Part shown: positions 6,357 through 15,401 of the stretch, piece by piece
Layout: each line of letters opens with the position of its first letter
How positions within the stretch are numbered: position 1 is the stretch's first letter
Assembly (NCBI GenBank): GCA_031411055.1
Contig: JANOAI010000408.1
Location: 1-18,066, forward strand
Length of the DNA stretch: 18,066 nucleotides
DNA from: JAIYDQ01 sp031411055
Lineage (GTDB): Bacteria > Planctomycetota > Planctomycetia > Pirellulales > Pirellulaceae
Direction: 5' to 3'
Position numbers and translations under genes: made by a program
The notes under the pieces: model-generated
What the model was told of the DNA's origin: nothing
The model's input: the letters and a program-made list of their open reading frames with translations, nothing else
Database searches by the model: none

Positions 6357-9300
6357 ATGATTTTCTTGGCTTGCGTGGCACTTCTCCATGGCAATGTCAT
6401 TGCGGATTCGTCGTTTGAAGTCCCCCCTGGCTTCGAAGTGAAAGTCGTTGCCGATGACCAACTCGTGCATGATGCCTTTAGTATGACGACCGATTCCAAA
6501 GGTCGGCCGATCGTTTCAGGGCCTGGGTATATCCGTACCTTGATCGACGACGACAATGATGGAGCTTACGATCGCTTTATTGAATGGACGAAAGGTCCCA
6601 AAGACGGTGCCCAAGGCCTGTGGTCTGAAGGAAAAACCCTTTACTGGGTCGGTGACGGCGGACTCTGGAAGTCCATCGATCAAAATGGTGACTTGGTCAG
6701 CGATGGTCCCGCTTCCAAAATGTTGGTGTTACCAACGGGTGGAGAGCACGATGCGCATGCTATTCGTCGTGGTCCGGACGGTTGGTGGTATCTGATTGTT
6801 GGGAATTATGCGAATGACATTCAAAAGCTAAATCGCTCACAAGATCCGATTGTGAAACGACCTCGAGCCGGAACAATCTGGCGCATCAGTCCAGACTTTA
6901 GCGAGTGTAGTGCTTGGGCGCACGGTTTACGCAATGCCTACGATTTTGATTTTCTGCCCAATGGTCGCATTGTTACTTTTGACAGCGACGAAGAACGTGA
7001 AGTCTCGTTACCGTGGTATCGACCGACACGAGTGCTGGTCGTATCACCAGGCGACGACGCAGGCTGGGTTGATACCGCTTGGTTCGATGCTGATGATCGA
7101 ATGGGTATGCCTCAGGTCATATCGAAACTAGGCCGAGGTTCGCCGACGGGCGTTGCTGTCTATCAGCACTCGGTCTATCCGCAAAAGTACATGGGGGCCA
7201 CCTTCGTTTTGGACTGGACCTTCGGACGCGTCATTGCGATATATCCTCAACCCGTCGATATGCAAGTTTCCCGCTTCATGGCCGAAACATTTATGGAGTC
7301 ATCCGGAACCGACGGCTTCGCGCCTACCGATATCTGCGTTGGTTCCGACGGTAGCCTGCTTGTTTGTGTCGGTGGTCGCGGTACCACAGGCGCTGTCTAT
7401 CGCATTCGCTATAGCTCGACCGAAGGATTGGAACCATCGCATTTGAAGACTGTGACCGACCTCAGCCAACTGGGAAATCAAAGTGAAATGCTTTCGACTG
7501 CGTTAGATCTTCCCTGTCCCTGGGATAGTTGGTCGGTCGCTCAGTGGATTAAACCACTAAGCCAAGTGCCGGATAACGTATTCGCCGATGTGATCAGTGG
7601 CGCAGAAACACTTGGCGAAACCGAACCCACTCGAATCGCTGAACGCCGTTTGCGGGCTGCCCAGTATGCTACCTATCTCCAGAAAGACGTTCCGGCTGCC
7701 TCGCTTATGACAGCGATTGAAACGCCGTGTTCTATGACGCAAGCGGCTGCATATTGGTACATCGGTCGTGGGCGATCCAAGTTAAGCAATTCTCAAATCA
7801 AGCAGCTCCTTGATAAATCGCCTCAGCACACCGCAGAAACAGATCGTTCTGTTTCGACTTTTGATGCTTTATTGGGCGGACTCGCAGAACGCCAGCGATA
7901 TGAAGCGTCTGGTTTGAAACGAGTTCCTGTCTCCTCGAACGAAACTTTCGATTCATCCGATTGGCGCGTTCGAAAATCCATTCGCCAGGCTTCGCTTTGG
8001 GCCATCTCTCGACAGCTCAAGACCTCCTTTCAGCCGGTTTCGACCGTCGCGAAAACGATGGGACAAAGCAACGATCAGCGATATGCGGGATTGCTCTTTG
8101 GGACCGGAAATTCGTCGCTGGATGCCGAGTTAATGGACGGTCTTGCACGCCGCATTTCATCGAAAGAACTTAGTAGCCAACCGGATCAAGTACTCGAAGC
8201 CATTTCCATTCTCCAGGCCGCACTTGGTGATTTTCGATGGATCGTACCTCTTCAGCAGTCGCCGCCAACGGTCCATGCCCTCGACGGATATCGCGCGACG
8301 TATTCCAAGAACATACCAGACAAGGTTCGTGAAGGCTGGACCCGGTGGTGTGTGTCGATGCTGAACGGTGAAGGTGCCGACGCATATGTGATCGAAGCTG
8401 AGGCTTTGCGTCTTCTTGCCATGCTTGAACCAAAATCGGAAACGGCTGTCGAAGCCTGTTTGAGCGGTATCACCAATGAGTCGCATCCAACTTCAGACCT
8501 GCATCGACTTGTGGCTTTAAGTAGCTGCAAAGCCATTCGATCGCATGAGCAAACCGTTGCGACGGCCCGAGCCCTGATTGGGGTAATCGAAAAAGTGAAC
8601 GCCCTCGAAATGAATACGGACAGCCGATGGAACACTCGGCTGGAACAGATTTTTCGCGAGCTTATTTCGAAAGATGCGTCGCTCGCTTCTTCGATCATTC
8701 CAACCGGTTCGGCCATTACGCAGAAACAGTTGTTTTGGCTGGCCTGGTGTCCCAACACGCAGCAAACACAAGCCCGCGAGCAGATTGCGAAGCAATTGCT
8801 TGCCATTCCGGTCTCGGAATGGGAATCGGAGTTGATCAAATTTGTCAATCAGACAACCGTTGATGGACGAATAGTCGAACAACTTCGAAAGGAAAACTAT
8901 CCGGCTGATCCGGCTCTCCGTATCGACCTCATTTCGCGATTGCCGAATGCGAGTGACTATGACCTCATGCTTGAACAACTTGAATCCGACAATCGAATGG
9001 TCTGGCCGTTCGCATTAAAGGCGATGTCCAAGCTTTCGGTGCAAAATCCCAAACGCGAGCTGGAAGCTCTTGCGCTGGTCTGGGCCAAGCTACAGCAGAG
9101 TCCGCACGCCGAAATCACGAGTAACACCTTGACGCCTCGCCTTCGTTCATCCGTTTTGAAGCTTAAGTTGCCCAATATGCCTCCCAATGAGTCGTGGGAT
9201 ACTTGGCAGCCATTTTTGAAGCAACATGTTTCCTCGGAAATACTGGCGAAGATTCAAGATTTAGTCGGTAAGAGTGCAACCTGGTTGAGTCAAGTCAAGT

Positions 9301-9716
9301 CGTTGGATGGCCTCACGGGAAATGCACCGAAGGGTGAAGAACTTTTTCGTCGTGCGAAATGTGCTCAATGCCACGGTGGGGGCAATGCGTTGGGACCGAA
9401 TCTGGCAGGAGTTTCACGCCGGTTCTCCCGTGAAGATTTGTTTCGAGCGATCTACGAACCAAGCCGCGATGTGCCTGATCGATATCGTGCAATCAAGGTG
9501 CTTACGGAAGACGGCGAAGTCTTCGTTGGAATGAAAGTTTACGACAGCATCGATGGCGTAACGCTTCAGATGGGTGATGGTAAAGTGGTTCGAATCAATC
9601 GGTCGTCGATCGAAAGTAAGTCAACGTCTCCGGTTTCGCTGATGCCCAGTGGCTTGCTCGACAGCTTTTCCGACCAAGAAATTGCCGATTTGTACAGCTA
9701 TATCCGAGGTCTTTGA
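6357..9716 (+). CDS. Secreted PVC-type dehydrogenase with HEAT-like repeats and C-terminal haem c domain
   Basis: The predicted product has about 1119 residues. After a hydrophobic export segment (MIFLACVALLHGNVIA) comes a propeller-type domain (about 20-370) of the planctomycete 'putative membrane-bound dehydrogenase' family (TIGR02604-like), with VPPGFEVKVVADD, DDDNDGAYDRF, HAHGLRNAYDFDFLPNGR-like blocks and LGRGSPTGVAVY. A long helical, HEAT-like region follows (about 400-970). The last 130 residues are the Pirellula/Verrucomicrobium haem domain (TIGR02603-like): CAQCH at 1002-1006 binds haem c, and Met1096 in SLMPSGL is a likely axial ligand. The role is probably periplasmic oxidation of a sugar or alcohol with electron transfer to the haem; the substrate cannot be read. 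The frame is open from 6183, but only the later start gives an export signal. A TTG at 6336 would add an Arg and is a good alternative. The preceding gap 6136-6356 shows nothing clear. Confidence 0.9.
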   Translation: MIFLACVALLHGNVIADSSFEVPPGFEVKVVADDQLVHDAFSMTTDSKGRPIVSGPGYIRTLIDDDNDGAYDRFIEWTKGPKDGAQGLWSEGKTLYWVGDGGLWKSIDQNGDLVSDGPASKMLVLPTGGEHDAHAIRRGPDGWWYLIVGNYANDIQKLNRSQDPIVKRPRAGTIWRISPDFSECSAWAHGLRNAYDFDFLPNGRIVTFDSDEEREVSLPWYRPTRVLVVSPGDDAGWVDTAWFDADDRMGMPQVISKLGRGSPTGVAVYQHSVYPQKYMGATFVLDWTFGRVIAIYPQPVDMQVSRFMAETFMESSGTDGFAPTDICVGSDGSLLVCVGGRGTTGAVYRIRYSSTEGLEPSHLKTVTDLSQLGNQSEMLSTALDLPCPWDSWSVAQWIKPLSQVPDNVFADVISGAETLGETEPTRIAERRLRAAQYATYLQKDVPAASLMTAIETPCSMTQAAAYWYIGRGRSKLSNSQIKQLLDKSPQHTAETDRSVSTFDALLGGLAERQRYEASGLKRVPVSSNETFDSSDWRVRKSIRQASLWAISRQLKTSFQPVSTVAKTMGQSNDQRYAGLLFGTGNSSLDAELMDGLARRISSKELSSQPDQVLEAISILQAALGDFRWIVPLQQSPPTVHALDGYRATYSKNIPDKVREGWTRWCVSMLNGEGADAYVIEAEALRLLAMLEPKSETAVEACLSGITNESHPTSDLHRLVALSSCKAIRSHEQTVATARALIGVIEKVNALEMNTDSRWNTRLEQIFRELISKDASLASSIIPTGSAITQKQLFWLAWCPNTQQTQAREQIAKQLLAIPVSEWESELIKFVNQTTVDGRIVEQLRKENYPADPALRIDLISRLPNASDYDLMLEQLESDNRMVWPFALKAMSKLSVQNPKRELEALALVWAKLQQSPHAEITSNTLTPRLRSSVLKLKLPNMPPNESWDTWQPFLKQHVSSEILAKIQDLVGKSATWLSQVKSLDGLTGNAPKGEELFRRAKCAQCHGGGNALGPNLAGVSRRFSREDLFRAIYEPSRDVPDRYRAIKVLTEDGEVFVGMKVYDSIDGVTLQMGDGKVVRINRSSIESKSTSPVSLMPSGLLDSFSDQEIADLYSYIRGL

Positions 9717-9858
9717 TAAAGTCGAAAAAAGGCGGTCGCGGGAAAGACGGCATATTTTCTTCAAGAACGCCCGGAATTCCTCCTTTTGCCGACGCAAGGC
9801 CCTCTTCATTTCACCCGTTTTGTCGGCATCGCGTTGCCTCGATCTTTCACTAGTCTTC

Positions 9859-9886
9859 TTGTGTGGTTGGCCAACTCGGCGATAAT
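9859..9886 (+). promoter_or_regulatory. Possible sigma70-type promoter upstream of the TIM-barrel gene
   Basis: TTGTGT (9859-9864) and GATAAT (9881-9886) are separated by 16 bases, matching the consensus at 3/6 and 5/6 positions. Transcription would start near 9893, about 45 bases before the GTG at 9937. A perfect 10-base palindrome GTTGGCCAAC (9866-9875) sits between the two boxes and could be an operator. It lies in the 220-base gap 9717-9936, which holds no gene. Confidence 0.35.
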
Positions 9887-9922
9887 CTGAGCTTGTTGAA
9901 GATGCTACTTGAAATGCCCAAT

Positions 9923-9926
9923 GGAG
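9923..9926 (+). promoter_or_regulatory. Ribosome binding site supporting a GTG start at 9937
   Basis: GGAG ends 10 bases before GTG 9937. An in-frame stop at 9910 and no in-frame ATG between the two leave GTG as the best start. Confidence 0.5.
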
Positions 9927-9936
9927 TGCTTTTTCC

Positions 9937-10686
9937 GTGATCGTTGCCGCCGCGACAGCCTGTTTTCCTGAGCTACCCCTGCATGAAGCGATCGAATTGC
10001 TGAGTGACCTAGAGTTCACATGCATTGAGATTGCGCTTCATGATGACGGAACGCAATTTCCAACGGTTCGGCTCGAGGAAGACTTTATCGAATCCGTTCG
10101 CCAGATTCGCGACACGCATCGTTTGGATATTTGCAGTTATGATCTGCGGATTCTTGAAACCGGTGAAAAACACTACGAGCGATTCAAACTTTGTTGCCAA
10201 TTAGCCAAAGCGACCAAAGTCGTAACGCTGACTGTCCCCAGTGCCCCGCAGGGGACTCCGTTTAATGAAGAAATTGAACATCTCAAGCGGCTGGTCGACA
10301 TTGCCGAAGCTCACGGCGTTCGTGTTGGCATGCGCAGCAAAATCGGTTGCCTCAGCGAAGACCCGGATACGGTCAAAAACATTTGCGATTACGTTCCAGG
10401 ACTTGGACTCAGTCTCGATCCTAGCGAGTATCACTGTAGCCCGAATCGCAACAAGAACTACGATCGACTGATGAAACATGTCTTTCATGTTCACCTTCGT
10501 GATTCCAAGAAGGACCAGATCCAAGTCCGTGTAGGCCAAGGCGAAATCGAGTATGGACGGCTAATTACTCAACTGCAACGAGCTGGTTATGACCGGGCTC
10601 TCAGTGTCGACATCTTCCCAATGGAAGACCTCGACAGTCGACAAGAACTGCGAAAACTTCGATTGTTGTTGGAGAGTTTGCTCTAA
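9937..10686 (+). CDS. Sugar phosphate isomerase/epimerase-like TIM barrel
   Basis: This 249-residue protein has the AP-endonuclease-2/xylose-isomerase-like TIM barrel pattern and no signal peptide, so it is probably cytoplasmic. Alternating strands and helices can be followed: ATACFPELPLHEAIE, CIEIALH (Glu31), LDICSYDLRI, KVVTLTVPSAP, HGVRVGMRSKIG, GLGLSLDPSEYH (Asp161, His166), HVFHVHLRDSKKDQIQV (His186, Asp189), GQGEIEYGRLI and ALSVDIFPMED. The Asp161, His186 and Asp189 positions fit family metal ligands. The glutamates usually found on strands 5 and 8 appear as Gly/Met-Arg (131-133) and Asp225, so the metal site may be altered. Members isomerise or epimerise sugars or inositols, but the substrate cannot be told. 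The start is GTG. It is followed after 105 bases by the dicarboxylate transporter gene on the same strand. Confidence 0.85.
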   Translation: MIVAAATACFPELPLHEAIELLSDLEFTCIEIALHDDGTQFPTVRLEEDFIESVRQIRDTHRLDICSYDLRILETGEKHYERFKLCCQLAKATKVVTLTVPSAPQGTPFNEEIEHLKRLVDIAEAHGVRVGMRSKIGCLSEDPDTVKNICDYVPGLGLSLDPSEYHCSPNRNKNYDRLMKHVFHVHLRDSKKDQIQVRVGQGEIEYGRLITQLQRAGYDRALSVDIFPMEDLDSRQELRKLRLLLESLL

Positions 10687-10791
10687 ACAATGTCGCCGTT
10701 CGCTTCCGCGAATGAAGCGGGTGTTACCAGCAACGTACGGTAGTTTCAACGGCGGTAGTATCGCCTCGACATCAAGTAGCACCCTTCCGCG

Positions 10792-12081
10792 ATGCAAGAC
10801 TCTCCCCGAAGCAAACCGACGCAGTGGCATGGACATCTCTATGTTCAAACGATCATCGGTGTCTTGCTGGGCGTCGTGGTGGGCTTGTGCTTCCCGGACT
10901 TTGCAAAGAATCTAAAGCCACTTGGTGAAGCCTTTATTTCACTCATCAAGATGGTCATCGGACCGATCATCTTTTGCACGATCGTCCACGGCATTGCATC
11001 GGTCGGTGACTTACGAAAACTGGGGCGTTTAGGCTGGAAGGTACTGCTCTATTTTGAAGTTGTTTCCACACTGGCTCTTTTGATTGGATTAGTCGTTGTC
11101 AATGTAGCCCAGCCAGGCGATGGATTTATCGACGGCGAAAAGGTTGTGATTGAATCCTCGGCGGTGGAAGCAAAAGGTAAAGCTGCCATCGAGGGTTCCA
11201 AAGAATTGAAGGCGGTCGATTTTTTCCTTCATTTGATTCCGAAGACTCTTTTGAGCCCTTTTGTCAGCGGTGATCTTCTGCAGATCTTGTTGGTTTCGAT
11301 CTTAGTGTCGGTGGCCGTTCTGGGATTGGGTGATCGACGGGAGCAGATCATCTACGCCATTGACTCTCTTTCCCAAGTTCTTTTTGCCGTGCTTCGCATG
11401 CTCGTCAAGCTAGCTCCGTTGGGAGCCTTTGGCGCGATGGCTTTTACGGTCGGCGAATTTGGTGGCGCGTCACTCGTCAAATTAATCGGATTCATGCTCC
11501 TTTTCTATCTAACCGCATTTCTTTTCATCGCGGTCGTTCTCAACTTGATCGCTTGGTATTGCGGTTTTTCGCTATGGCGATTTCTACTGTATATCAAGGA
11601 AGAAATTCTTTTAGTCCTTGGTACGAGCTCATCGGAAACCGCCTTACCTGGGTTGATGCAAAAACTTGTCAAACTCGGTTGCTCGAAATCGACCGTCGGA
11701 TTGGTCGTACCAACCGGCTATAGTTTCAATCTGGACGGAACGAATATCTATATGTCGATGGCCGCAATTTTCATTGCACAGGCAGCCAATGCTCAACTTA
11801 CCATTGGCGAGCAGTTTTGGCTTTTAGGACTCGCCATGATCACTTCAAAAGGGGCTAGCGGTGTTACCGGCGCAGGCTTCGTCACGCTGATTGCAACGCT
11901 GCAAGCCTTTCCTCGTATCCCTGTAGAAACCGCGTTTCTCCTCATCGGTATCGACCGTTTCATGAGTGAATGCCGAGCGCTCACGAACTTTATTGGAAAC
12001 GGCGTTGCGGCGTTAGTAATCAGTCGCTGGGAGAACGAGCTTCCCGATGAGCTAGATTTCACCCAGCCAAGCAACGCGTAG
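10792..12081 (+). CDS. dctA: C4-dicarboxylate:cation symporter, DctA type
   Basis: This 429-residue inner-membrane protein belongs to the DAACS family (SDF domain), which takes up succinate, fumarate, malate or acidic amino acids with H+ or Na+. Early family blocks include GEAFISLIKMVIGPIIFCTI and the YFEVVSTLALLIGLVV membrane segment. The substrate-binding core is complete: GTSSSE (277-282, the HP1 serine motif), GYSFNLDGTNIYM with NLDGT at 313-317, SKGASGVTGAGF (HP2), and MSECRALTNFIGNG from 391, with Arg395 and Asn399. The last block and LVVPTGYSFNLDGT are closer to DctA than to GltP/GltT, where Arg/Asp patterns differ, so C4-dicarboxylates are the likely substrate. The length matches DctA. 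No clear ribosome site precedes the ATG. The 3' end is 27 bases from the convergent haem dehydrogenase gene, with no obvious terminator between. Confidence 0.93.
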   Translation: MQDSPRSKPTQWHGHLYVQTIIGVLLGVVVGLCFPDFAKNLKPLGEAFISLIKMVIGPIIFCTIVHGIASVGDLRKLGRLGWKVLLYFEVVSTLALLIGLVVVNVAQPGDGFIDGEKVVIESSAVEAKGKAAIEGSKELKAVDFFLHLIPKTLLSPFVSGDLLQILLVSILVSVAVLGLGDRREQIIYAIDSLSQVLFAVLRMLVKLAPLGAFGAMAFTVGEFGGASLVKLIGFMLLFYLTAFLFIAVVLNLIAWYCGFSLWRFLLYIKEEILLVLGTSSSETALPGLMQKLVKLGCSKSTVGLVVPTGYSFNLDGTNIYMSMAAIFIAQAANAQLTIGEQFWLLGLAMITSKGASGVTGAGFVTLIATLQAFPRIPVETAFLLIGIDRFMSECRALTNFIGNGVAALVISRWENELPDELDFTQPSNA

Positions 12082-12108
12082 GCAGGACGGTCTCAAATAA
12101 AGCCGCTG

Positions 12109-15100
12109 CTACTTTCCTGCGGCCAGCATCGACTCGAGGGCGGTCTTTACTTCAGAAGCGTTGTGAAAATCCATGGCTCGGAAATATCGGTCTTGTTCAG
12201 CCGCGTTTTCCGTCTCCAAAATGATCTTCGCGAGGTAGCTACAAGCTTTCGACGAACGGCTTCTCCATAGGATGTCTCGCCCGGCTGGCGAATTCCAGTT
12301 GTTCCCAACCAGCTTTAGCCACGCATCCAAACACTCATCGGCTCGCAGGTCGGAACCAATCCCCAAGGCTTCGAGATACCAACGATCTTGTCCATCATGC
12401 TTGGAAGCCAGTTGAGCCCACATGCTGGGCATGTCGGCTGACTTGTTCAATCGCAAGCCAATTGCAAGTTCGCGTCGAACTTGTGGAGATGGATCATTAA
12501 TCAATTGTTTGGCAATCGCTACAAAATCAAGATTGTGCAGTCGAGCGATGCGAATCCCAACAATGCGAAGGTTCGCATCGGAATCGAAAGCGAGTTTCTT
12601 TGCAACCACTTCCGCTTGTTGAGGTAGAGCAGCAAGTTGAAATGCCGCACGGGCTCGGATTCGCGGCGATGCATGCTCACTGGATAGCTTGCTCAATGCC
12701 GGAACGGCTGACGTTCCAAACTTATTGAGGGCTTGTTGAGCCAAGTAGCGGGTGGCGGTGTTCGGGCTTTCCATCGCGGAAATCGCTCCTTCGATCGTGT
12801 CAAAATGGTGTTTCGGCACCGCATACGCAGTATGGCCTTTCGGAACCGCTCGGAATATTCGGCCACGCGACGTATCACCCATGCGATGACCGCCGACGCC
12901 AGGATCGTACCAGTCAGCGATAAAGAGCGAACCATCGGGTGCCGTCGATACATCGACTGGTCGGAACCATTGATCACGCGTCCCTTCGACCAAGTTGACG
13001 ATCTTGGCCTTGTAACCTGCTTTGTCGTTTTCGACGGGATACGCCCGCACAACGTTTGGACCTGGATCGCAGTGAATGATCTGATTGCGGAAGACGGATG
13101 GGAGTAAATCCCCTTCATAAAACGCGATCCCCGTCGGCGAACCAGCCCCCGTTTGCAGTAGGTTGGGGACGACGCCTGGATCGTTCAGATGCCAGTGCTG
13201 GAGCGGAATGTCTTTTTCCATCCCGGTCCGTTCGACTTTCCATGTTGCGCCCGTCAACTCGTCTCGATAACCATAGTTGCCGTACTCCATCACATAGTTG
13301 ATTCGAGTCCCTCGATTTCCATCGTCATCGTTATCGGATTGCCACATCGTGCCGAATGAATCGAGGCACAGCTCCCAATTGTTGCGGAAATTCCATCCTA
13401 GCGTTTCGAATTCGCTGCCGTCGAGGTTGCAACGAAAGACCATCCCTTCCTGATATGGTCGACGAGCATCCTCGACAATATTTCCAGCCTTGTCAGTAAT
13501 CGGCTTTCCATCTGCATCGTAGATTCGTTTGCCTGCATTGCCAAAATTGAAGTAGAGTTTGCCATCGGGTCCGAGCGTAAAGGCATGGATACCATGGTCG
13601 TGTTGAACGCCATCAATCCCGCTGAATAGCGTTCGTTTTTTATCGGCCTTTAAATCACCATCTTCATCGGTAAAGACAAAGACATTGGCTCCGGCCGATA
13701 CGATCACGTCCTTTCCAAGAACACAAATACCGTGTGGCGAATCGATGTCGGTGCCTTGATAAAAGACGGTCAGCTTCTCCGCTTTGCCATCGTGATTTTC
13801 GTCTTCCAAAATAACGATACGGTCGCCTTCCTTCCGTTCTTCGTTGTTGGGATTGCGGAAGTGGCGATAGTTGACAGCTTCGCAAACCCAGACGCGGCCT
13901 AGATGGTCGACGTCGATATTGATTGGGCTAAGCATCATCGGTTCGAACGAAAATAGCTGAAGATCGACACCTTCGGCGACGTCGATTCCCGAAAGGGCAT
14001 CTTTTGGATCGCGACTACTCGCAGTCTCGCCTTGGGGCTTGGGCTTCTTGGCAACCTGATCAAAGCCAGCTTCTTCTTTCTTGCGAAGAAGCACCATGTA
14101 GTCGACCAAATCCACCAGACCTTGAAGCGGCATCAGCTTTTGCAGATCGGCCGGCATCAACGATACGGATTGCTTTTTCAGCTCTTCGATATCCTCGGTC
14201 GCAACCGTGGTTTCAATCGCTTCCGCAGACCGAATAGTAACTAATTTATCGGTTTGATTGATGAGTGTCCCGGTCAGTACAACACCGTCGCTGGTCAAAC
14301 AAGAATAGGTTTCATAGTTATGACTGACGGCCGCGCTAGGGTTGAGGATCGCGACGTACATGTCTTCGCGCGAGAGCTTCGATCCGATTTCGGAAAGGTC
14401 GGGGCCGACTTCTTTTCCTTCGCCGAGGACTTTATGGCATTTGCTACAGGTCCCAACCGTATTGAAAACGATTTTACCTTTGGCGGCATCGCCACGCATT
14501 TCAGCCAGCTTCTTGACGGGTGGAAGTGGCTCACTGGTTCCTGCAGCCGCCGGCTTTACAAAGTCAGCCGCCTCCTTGCGAATGTCTTCACTGGTTGAAC
14601 CCAACAAGGCATCGGCGACAGCGAACTCGAATTCTGTCGCAATTTTCTTTGCTTTGGCGTAATTCAAAAGCACCCGTTGGCCACGAGCGGACTTCCCGAG
14701 GGCGGTTGCGGCAGCTGTTCGAACAACTCGGCTCCTTTTTTCATCGTCAAATATCTTGGTGAGCAGCTCGGTCGCAACGGCCGAGTTCTGAAAGCCAACG
14801 GCCGCGATGGCCGCGGCAGCTTTTTCATCGTTAGGATTGTTGGTCGCCGATACGACTAACTCTTTGCTGTTGTTCTCGAATAATAGCTTGGCTGCTCGAG
14901 CCGAATCGGTGGAGAAAGGAACCGTGTTCAGCATGGCTGCAACGGCGGGCAGTTCATCGCGAATCGATAGCTTCTCGATGACGTTAAGATACTGAAGAGT
15001 ACCAACGACCCTTGCTAAATATCGCTTCACCGATGCTTGATGTTGCGGAAATTTTTCCAGCTTGGCATTGGGGATACGAAGCAACGATTCAACGATCGCA

Positions 15101-15195
15101 TTATCGTGACCAGAGTGAGGGGTATCCGCAGCGGAAATCGACGTTGAAAAAGCCTGAACAGCTACCAAACAGAGCAGGACGGCGGGAAATTTCAT
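12109..15195 (-). CDS. Secreted PVC-type dehydrogenase with internal haem c domain
   Basis: This 1028-residue exported protein begins with a classical signal peptide ending near SAA (residue 22-23). The domain order is: a helical, HEAT-like region (about 30-215); a haem domain of Pirellula/Verrucomicrobium type (about 232-372) with CSKCH at 250-254 and Met347 in SLMP as likely axial ligand; a linker rich in Lys, Pro and Ser (373-400); the TIGR02604-like propeller (about 405-810) with INIDVDHLGRVWVCEAVNYR, DSPHGICV, HDHGIHAFTLGPDGKLY, LGWNFRNNWELCLDSFG, GSPTGIAFYEG and WFRPVDVSTAPDGSLFIADW; and C-terminal HEAT-like repeats (about 815-950). It probably oxidises a sugar or alcohol in the periplasm, passing electrons to its own haem; the substrate is unknown. 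The same domains occur in another order in the gene at 6357. It is monocistronic as far as can be seen, with a leader of about 100 bases. Confidence 0.92.
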   Translation of the reverse strand: MKFPAVLLCLVAVQAFSTSISAADTPHSGHDNAIVESLLRIPNAKLEKFPQHQASVKRYLARVVGTLQYLNVIEKLSIRDELPAVAAMLNTVPFSTDSARAAKLLFENNSKELVVSATNNPNDEKAAAAIAAVGFQNSAVATELLTKIFDDEKRSRVVRTAAATALGKSARGQRVLLNYAKAKKIATEFEFAVADALLGSTSEDIRKEAADFVKPAAAGTSEPLPPVKKLAEMRGDAAKGKIVFNTVGTCSKCHKVLGEGKEVGPDLSEIGSKLSREDMYVAILNPSAAVSHNYETYSCLTSDGVVLTGTLINQTDKLVTIRSAEAIETTVATEDIEELKKQSVSLMPADLQKLMPLQGLVDLVDYMVLLRKKEEAGFDQVAKKPKPQGETASSRDPKDALSGIDVAEGVDLQLFSFEPMMLSPINIDVDHLGRVWVCEAVNYRHFRNPNNEERKEGDRIVILEDENHDGKAEKLTVFYQGTDIDSPHGICVLGKDVIVSAGANVFVFTDEDGDLKADKKRTLFSGIDGVQHDHGIHAFTLGPDGKLYFNFGNAGKRIYDADGKPITDKAGNIVEDARRPYQEGMVFRCNLDGSEFETLGWNFRNNWELCLDSFGTMWQSDNDDDGNRGTRINYVMEYGNYGYRDELTGATWKVERTGMEKDIPLQHWHLNDPGVVPNLLQTGAGSPTGIAFYEGDLLPSVFRNQIIHCDPGPNVVRAYPVENDKAGYKAKIVNLVEGTRDQWFRPVDVSTAPDGSLFIADWYDPGVGGHRMGDTSRGRIFRAVPKGHTAYAVPKHHFDTIEGAISAMESPNTATRYLAQQALNKFGTSAVPALSKLSSEHASPRIRARAAFQLAALPQQAEVVAKKLAFDSDANLRIVGIRIARLHNLDFVAIAKQLINDPSPQVRRELAIGLRLNKSADMPSMWAQLASKHDGQDRWYLEALGIGSDLRADECLDAWLKLVGNNWNSPAGRDILWRSRSSKACSYLAKIILETENAAEQDRYFRAMDFHNASEVKTALESMLAAGK

Positions 15196-15241
15196 GGCGG
15201 GCTCTGAGAGGGGGATGGGGCGGATTCACTAAACGGATTGA

Positions 15242-15262
15242 AACGCAAAATAATTTTGCGTT
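15242..15262. promoter_or_regulatory. Perfect 21-base palindrome in the leader of the haem dehydrogenase gene
   Basis: AACGCAAAA (15242-15250) and TTTTGCGTT (15254-15262) are exact complements around TAA. The site lies 47 bases upstream of the ATG at 15195 and, if the -10 at 15310-15315 is right, about 40-60 bases into the transcript. The symmetry suits a dimeric repressor's operator; as RNA it could form a 9-bp AU-rich hairpin. No copy was seen elsewhere in the window. Confidence 0.5.
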
Positions 15263-15309
15263 AAAGTAGTCTCGATCCGCAAGGAGATTTTGCGCGAATC
15301 TTAGAAGAA

Positions 15310-15315
15310 ATTATA
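15310..15315 (-). promoter_or_regulatory. Possible -10 box of the haem dehydrogenase gene
   Basis: The minus strand reads TATAAT here, a perfect sigma70 -10 hexamer, about 115 bases upstream of the ATG at 15195. The hexamer 17 bases further upstream is GAAACT, a poor -35 match, so the promoter would need activation or is a chance match. Confidence 0.35.
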
Positions 15316-15401
15316 CGACAAATCGCACACGGAGTTTCAGGATTCGCCCACGAAGCTTGGCTCATGAAAGTTAGGCCCAATGCTGCTAACTTTGAGCGAT
15401 T

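Noticed and set aside
14254..14598. 114-codon plus-strand frame inside the second haem dehydrogenase
   Set aside because: It is antisense to a well-supported gene with clear family motifs in the other frame and is a shadow frame.
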